Source: Macrococcus sp. 19Msa1099 (GTDB lineage Bacteria > Bacillota > Bacilli > Staphylococcales > Staphylococcaceae). Taken from it: 64,000 nt of DNA. Of the stretch, positions 60,409-64,000 are shown one piece after another. The position numbers and the translations under genes were made by a program. The notes under the pieces were generated by a model. It was not told the origin of the DNA and ran no database searches. It saw nothing but the letters and a program-made list of their open reading frames with translations. How positions within the stretch are numbered: position 1 is the stretch's first letter; each line of letters starts with the position of its first letter. The DNA is taken from NCBI GenBank assembly GCA_019357535.2, contig CP079955.1:186001-250000 (forward strand). The letters are read 5' to 3'.

Positions 60409-60905
60409 TTGAATTTAGAAAGTTAACAATCAAAGATAAAATTGTTTTTGAAGAATATATGAGAGAGTGGAGCGATCTAGAAGAAATTATACCAACTGCT
60501 ACAAACTATAAGCGTTATAATAGCTTTGAAGATATGATTGAAATATTTGAAATGAGAGAATCTGGTCAAGAATGGGTGAAGAATACTACATTTTTTTACT
60601 TTATAGATGGTGTTATTATTGGTGCTGCTAATATTAGACATACTCTTACAAAGGACTTATTGAACACCGGTGGACATATCGGGTATGGTGTAGGCCGAAG
60701 TTATAGAGGGCAAGGCTATGCCACTAAAATTCTTCAGAAATCCCTTGCTTTTGCACGTTCTATTGGAATTGAGAAAGCTTTAATTACTTGTGATGAAGAC
60801 AATATTGCTTCAAGCAGAGTAATCATAAAGAACGGAGGGTTAGAGGATAAACCATATTATCAGTCTAATGGTGTTAAAAGTAGACGATTTTGGATTGACG
60901 TATAA
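60405..60905 (+). CDS. GNAT acetyltransferase (RimJ/RimL-like)
   Basis: 166 residues; acetyl-CoA motif VGRSYRGQGYATKIL and TCDEDNIASSRVIIKNGG, typical of RimL-type GNATs. Translationally coupled (ATGA) to the HIT gene. Substrate unknown. Confidence 0.85.
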   Translation: MIEFRKLTIKDKIVFEEYMREWSDLEEIIPTATNYKRYNSFEDMIEIFEMRESGQEWVKNTTFFYFIDGVIIGAANIRHTLTKDLLNTGGHIGYGVGRSYRGQGYATKILQKSLAFARSIGIEKALITCDEDNIASSRVIIKNGGLEDKPYYQSNGVKSRRFWIDV

Positions 60906-60938
60906 GGTATCATGTTGACAATGCATGATACCTTTTTT
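60904..60938 (+). terminator. Terminator after the HIT-GNAT pair
   Basis: AAGGTATCATG pairs with CATGATACCTT across a 9-base loop, then T. Confidence 0.88.
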
Positions 60939-60944
60939 AATGAT

Positions 60945-61002
60945 TTGACATATACCATATAGGGGTATAAAATGAGGATGAAATGAAAGATACCCCCATA
61001 CA
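60945..61002 (+). promoter_or_regulatory. Promoter and CsoR operators of the copper operon
   Basis: TTGACA at 60945-60950, 17-base spacer, TAAAAT at 60968-60973. Between them lies TATACC-N7-GGTATA (60951-60969), and a second ATACCCCCATAC site is at about 60990-61001. These fit CsoR operators; copper would relieve repression. Confidence 0.75.
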
Positions 61003-61019
61003 GTATAGGAGATGATGAT

Positions 61020-61316
61020 ATGTCGGAGCACCAGCATATTGCGACACCGAGAGATCATGAAGAGAAAGAAAGGTTAATCAAGCGTTTAAAGCGTGTTGAA
61101 GGTCAAGTGCGCGGTATTCAGAAGATGATAGAAGAAGATCGTTATTGTATCGATATCCTCGTTCAGATAAGTGCGATTGAGTCAGCGATGAAACAGGTAG
61201 GTTATGCGATCACAGAGCGTCATATGAAGCATTGTGTGAGTGACGCGATTAAAGCAGGTGATGGGAACGATTCAATCGAAGAGTTGATGAAGGTATTGAA
61301 GCAGTTCAATAAATAA
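61020..61316 (+). CDS. csoR: Copper-sensing repressor CsoR
   Basis: 98 residues, four-helix DUF156 repressor. The Cu(I) ligands Cys43, His68 and Cys72 are in place (RYCIDIL, RHMKHC). RBS TAGGAG. It should repress the csoR-copA-copZ operon. Confidence 0.92.
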   Translation: MSEHQHIATPRDHEEKERLIKRLKRVEGQVRGIQKMIEEDRYCIDILVQISAIESAMKQVGYAITERHMKHCVSDAIKAGDGNDSIEELMKVLKQFNK

Positions 61317-61329
61317 GGAGTGGATATGT

Positions 61330-63705
61330 ATGGCGAAACAAGAAGTTACTTTACCGATAGAAGGGATGACGTGTGCAGCTTGTTCGAATCGTATTGAGAA
61401 AGTGCTGAATAAGATAGATGGTGTCGAAGCTCAGGTAAATTTAACGACAGAGCGAGCAACCGTTCATTATGATGAAGATAAATTGAGTTTGAGTGATATT
61501 TCTGAACGTATAGATAAGCTAGGATATCAAGTCCGTCCAGCACATGCAGAATTTGATATTACTGGTATGACGTGCGCGTCTTGTTCGAATCGTATTGAGA
61601 AGGTATTGAATAAACAGCCTGCTATACAGAATGCTACGGTGAACCTTTCTACTGAGGTTGCAACGGTCGATTATTATCCGGGAAATATGGATGAGTCTGA
61701 TATTATTGAACGTATTAAGAAACTAGGATATGATGCAACGCTTAAGAGTGAGGAGCAGTCAGATCGTAAAGAAAATGAACTGCGACGTAAAAAGTATAAA
61801 TTGATATTAGCAGCGGTACTGTCTCTGCCTCTACTACTTACGATGTTGACGCATCTGTTCGGAATTCATTTGCCGCATATCTTTATGAATCCGTGGTTTC
61901 AGTTTGCATTTGCGTTTCCAGTGCAATTTATTATTGGATGGCAGTTCTATACTGGTGCTTATAAAAGCTTGCGCAGTGGATCAGCAAATATGGATGTACT
62001 CGTGGCACTTGGAACAAGTGCAGCATTCTTCTATAGTTTATACGAGAGTATTAAATGGATGAGAGGTTTAACGAATGATCCGCACCTTTACTTCGAAACA
62101 AGTGCAGTATTGATTACATTAATATTGTTCGGTAAGTATCTGGAAGCACGTGCGAAATCACAGACAACAAATGCATTATCGAGTCTATTAAACTTACAGG
62201 CGAAAGATGCACGTGTTATGAGAGATGGCAAAGAGCAGATGGTAAGCATCGATGCATTGCAAGTAGGAGACCAAATCATTGTAAAGCCTGGCGAGAAAGT
62301 GCCGGTAGATGGTGTTATTATTAAAGGTAACTCTTCTGTTGATGAATCTATGTTAACTGGTGAATCGATTCCTGTTGAGAAGCATATGGGTGATAAGGTT
62401 ATCGGTGCTACGATGAATAAGAATGGTAGTTTCACAATGGAAGCTACGAAAGTTGGTAAGGATACTGCTTTGCAGTCAATCGTCAAGATAGTAGAATCAG
62501 CACAAGGTTCTAAAGCACCGATACAACGTATGGCAGATATTATATCTGGATATTTCGTCCCGATTGTTGTAGGTATCGCGATACTCACGTTTATCGTATG
62601 GATGTTATTTGTTAAGCAAGGGTTTGAAGCATCACTTGTTGCCGCGATATCAGTACTTGTTATTGCTTGCCCATGTGCATTAGGGCTCGCAACGCCGACA
62701 TCTATTATGGTAGGAACAGGTCGAGCAGCAGAACGCGGCATTCTCTTTAAAGGTGGAGAACATCTGGAACGTACACACGAAATCGATACTATTGTCTTGG
62801 ATAAGACTGGAACGATAACAAAAGGTGAACCTGAAGTAACAGATTTCACAGGAGACGATCGTGCACTTCAATATTTAGCAAGTAGTGAGCAGTCTTCAGA
62901 ACATCCGCTAGCAAGTGCGATTGTAAAGTATGCTGAAGAACAAGCAGTATCGTTGAAAGAAGTATCACACTTTGAAGCGGTGCCAGGACACGGAATTCAT
63001 ACACAAATTGATGATGAAGATATATATGTTGGTAACCGCAAGCTGATGCAGCAGTATAATATTGAAATAGCAACATTTGAGCCCAATATGCAATTATTTG
63101 AAGCGCAAGGTAAAACTGCGATGATGATAGCTTATGAAGGTAAAGTGCAAGGTGTCGTTGCAGTCCAGGACACGGTGAAACCAAGTGCGAAGGATGCCAT
63201 TGATGAACTGAAAGTGATGGGCATAGAAGTGATTATGTTAACCGGTGACAATACACGTACTGCTCAAGCAATTGCAAGTGAAGTTGGCATTGATGAAGTA
63301 ATCGCTGAAGTCTTGCCGGAAGATAAAGCAGAGAAAGTTAAAGCATTGCAGGCACAAGGCAGAAAAGTAGCCATGGTGGGAGACGGAGTAAACGATGCGC
63401 CAGCGCTTGCATTAAGTGATATCGGAATTGCTATCGGTACGGGGACAGAAGTCGCGATAGAAGCGGCTGATGTGACGATACTAGGCGGGGAACTGACACT
63501 GATTCCAGAAGCCATTAAACTTAGCCATGCAACAATTCGAAATGTAAAACAAAACTTAGGATTTGCGTTTGGTTATAATGTTATCGGTATTCCATTTGCA
63601 GCATTAGGCTTATTAGCACCGTGGATTGCTGGTCTTGCTATGGCATTATCATCAGTAAGTGTTGTCAGTAACGCTCTAAGACTCAAATCTGTTAAAATTA
63701 AATAA
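61330..63705 (+). CDS. copA: Copper-exporting P1B-type ATPase CopA
   Basis: 791 residues. Two N-terminal heavy-metal domains (Cys15/Cys18 and Cys82/Cys85), eight membrane helices with the Cys447-Pro-Cys449 ion motif, TGES actuator motif, phosphorylated Asp491 in DKTGT, HP motif (SSEHPLA) and [10 protein letters not shown]. It exports Cu(I) and protects the cell from copper. RBS AAGGAG. Confidence 0.97.
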   Translation: MAKQEVTLPIEGMTCAACSNRIEKVLNKIDGVEAQVNLTTERATVHYDEDKLSLSDISERIDKLGYQVRPAHAEFDITGMTCASCSNRIEKVLNKQPAIQNATVNLSTEVATVDYYPGNMDESDIIERIKKLGYDATLKSEEQSDRKENELRRKKYKLILAAVLSLPLLLTMLTHLFGIHLPHIFMNPWFQFAFAFPVQFIIGWQFYTGAYKSLRSGSANMDVLVALGTSAAFFYSLYESIKWMRGLTNDPHLYFETSAVLITLILFGKYLEARAKSQTTNALSSLLNLQAKDARVMRDGKEQMVSIDALQVGDQIIVKPGEKVPVDGVIIKGNSSVDESMLTGESIPVEKHMGDKVIGATMNKNGSFTMEATKVGKDTALQSIVKIVESAQGSKAPIQRMADIISGYFVPIVVGIAILTFIVWMLFVKQGFEASLVAAISVLVIACPCALGLATPTSIMVGTGRAAERGILFKGGEHLERTHEIDTIVLDKTGTITKGEPEVTDFTGDDRALQYLASSEQSSEHPLASAIVKYAEEQAVSLKEVSHFEAVPGHGIHTQIDDEDIYVGNRKLMQQYNIEIATFEPNMQLFEAQGKTAMMIAYEGKVQGVVAVQDTVKPSAKDAIDELKVMGIEVIMLTGDNTRTAQAIASEVGIDEVIAEVLPEDKAEKVKALQAQGRKVAMVGDGVNDAPALALSDIGIAIGTGTEVAIEAADVTILGGELTLIPEAIKLSHATIRNVKQNLGFAFGYNVIGIPFAALGLLAPWIAGLAMALSSVSVVSNALRLKSVKIK

Positions 63706-63729
63706 AATAGAAGTAAAGGGGAGTCTATT

Positions 63730-63930
63730 ATGGAAACAGTATTAAAAGTAAGTGGTATGACATGTGGACATTGTAAATCGGCTGTAGAAGGTGCAGCGAA
63801 AGAAGTCGCAGGCGTAAGTGGCGCAGCAGCAGATATTGAACAAGGACTTGCAACAATTACGCATGACGAATCAGTAAATATTGCTGATGTAAAACAATCC
63901 ATTGAAGATCAAGGTTATGATGTGAAATAG
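63730..63930 (+). CDS. copZ: Copper chaperone CopZ
   Basis: 66 residues, single HMA domain with MTCGHCKSAVEG; delivers Cu(I) to CopA and CsoR. Starts 24 bases after copA behind AAGGGGAG. Confidence 0.95.
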   Translation: METVLKVSGMTCGHCKSAVEGAAKEVAGVSGAAADIEQGLATITHDESVNIADVKQSIEDQGYDVK

Positions 63931-63934
63931 GATG

Positions 63935-63963
63935 AACGGGTATCGATTGATACCCGTTTTTTT
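63935..63963 (+). terminator. Terminator of the copper operon
   Basis: AACGGGTATC pairs with GATACCCGTT, loop GATT, followed by a T run. Confidence 0.92.
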
Positions 63964-64000
63964 AATTTTGATTTTTTGTGAAAGTGATATATAATTTTAA

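Noticed and set aside
62088-62849. 253-codon frame antisense to copA
   Set aside because: Shadow of copA; no start signal and no recognisable fold.

Overview
The window is chromosomal DNA of a low-GC Firmicute in the Staphylococcaceae. The most likely genus is Macrococcus. The reasons are the staphylococcal-type S10-spc-alpha ribosomal operon (adk followed directly by a KOW protein and infA, with no map gene), an IsaB-like secreted antigen, strong AAGGAGG ribosome binding sites, and an integrated island at the 3' end of rpsI, which is a known island site in Macrococcus. The genus is an inference; species was not determined. No tRNA, rRNA or CRISPR array was seen.

Region by region. 1-9.4 kb: housekeeping and transport genes (glcU-gdh glucose module, a double GNAT protein, topB, a DASS-family symporter, a PepSY lipoprotein, and a purine permease behind PurR-box-like sites). 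9.6-23.9 kb: the ribosomal superoperon from rpsJ to rplQ, with secY, adk, infA and rpoA, preceded by a promoter and a structured leader. 24.1-28.5 kb: ECF transporter core (ecfA1-ecfA2-ecfT), truA, then an L13-type leader with rplM-rpsI.

28.47-39.03 kb: an integrated 10.5-kb AT-rich element. It is bounded by a 14-bp direct repeat that forms the last codons of rpsI (attL 28468-28481, attR 39016-39029). Most of its genes run on the minus strand: a tail-anchored protein, a small unknown, an endonuclease/exonuclease/phosphatase-fold protein, a small membrane protein, an FtsK/TcpA-like DNA translocase, a small unknown, a HUH Rep/relaxase-like protein, an excisionase, a tyrosine integrase and an unknown protein. 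At the attL end a convergent two-gene cassette encodes a four-helix membrane protein and a DGQHR-motif (DndB-related) protein. An IS21-family element (31291-33492, 5-bp target duplication) has split the integrase exactly in its catalytic arginine box, so the island should be frozen in cis. No type IV secretion genes are present, so it looks like an integrative mobilizable element or island that needs a helper.

39.2-64 kb: accessory and metabolic genes. These include two unknown proteins just outside attR, a GNAT protein, a DoxX-like protein, an Old Yellow Enzyme, an SDR protein, an SQR-like flavoprotein lacking one expected cysteine, a membrane MutS-like ATPase, and an HTH/membrane pair. A SAM-riboswitch operon joins metQ to an L-2-hydroxyacid dehydrogenase. 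Then come isaB, a SulP permease with a universal stress protein, a YkvI-like transporter and an aminotransferase. A T-box-controlled MetE-like methyltransferase, csbD, msrA, a PadR-DUF1700-DUF4097 operon, a HIT-GNAT pair and the csoR-copA-copZ copper operon close the window. Several genes bear on methionine and sulfur (metQ, MetE-like, msrA, SulP), each with its own control element.

Best candidates for something new: the membrane + DGQHR cassette; the compact Rep/FtsK island with its long cruciform beside rep and paired 21-bp palindromes; and the SAM-controlled hydroxyacid dehydrogenase with an unusual Asp-to-Glu change.
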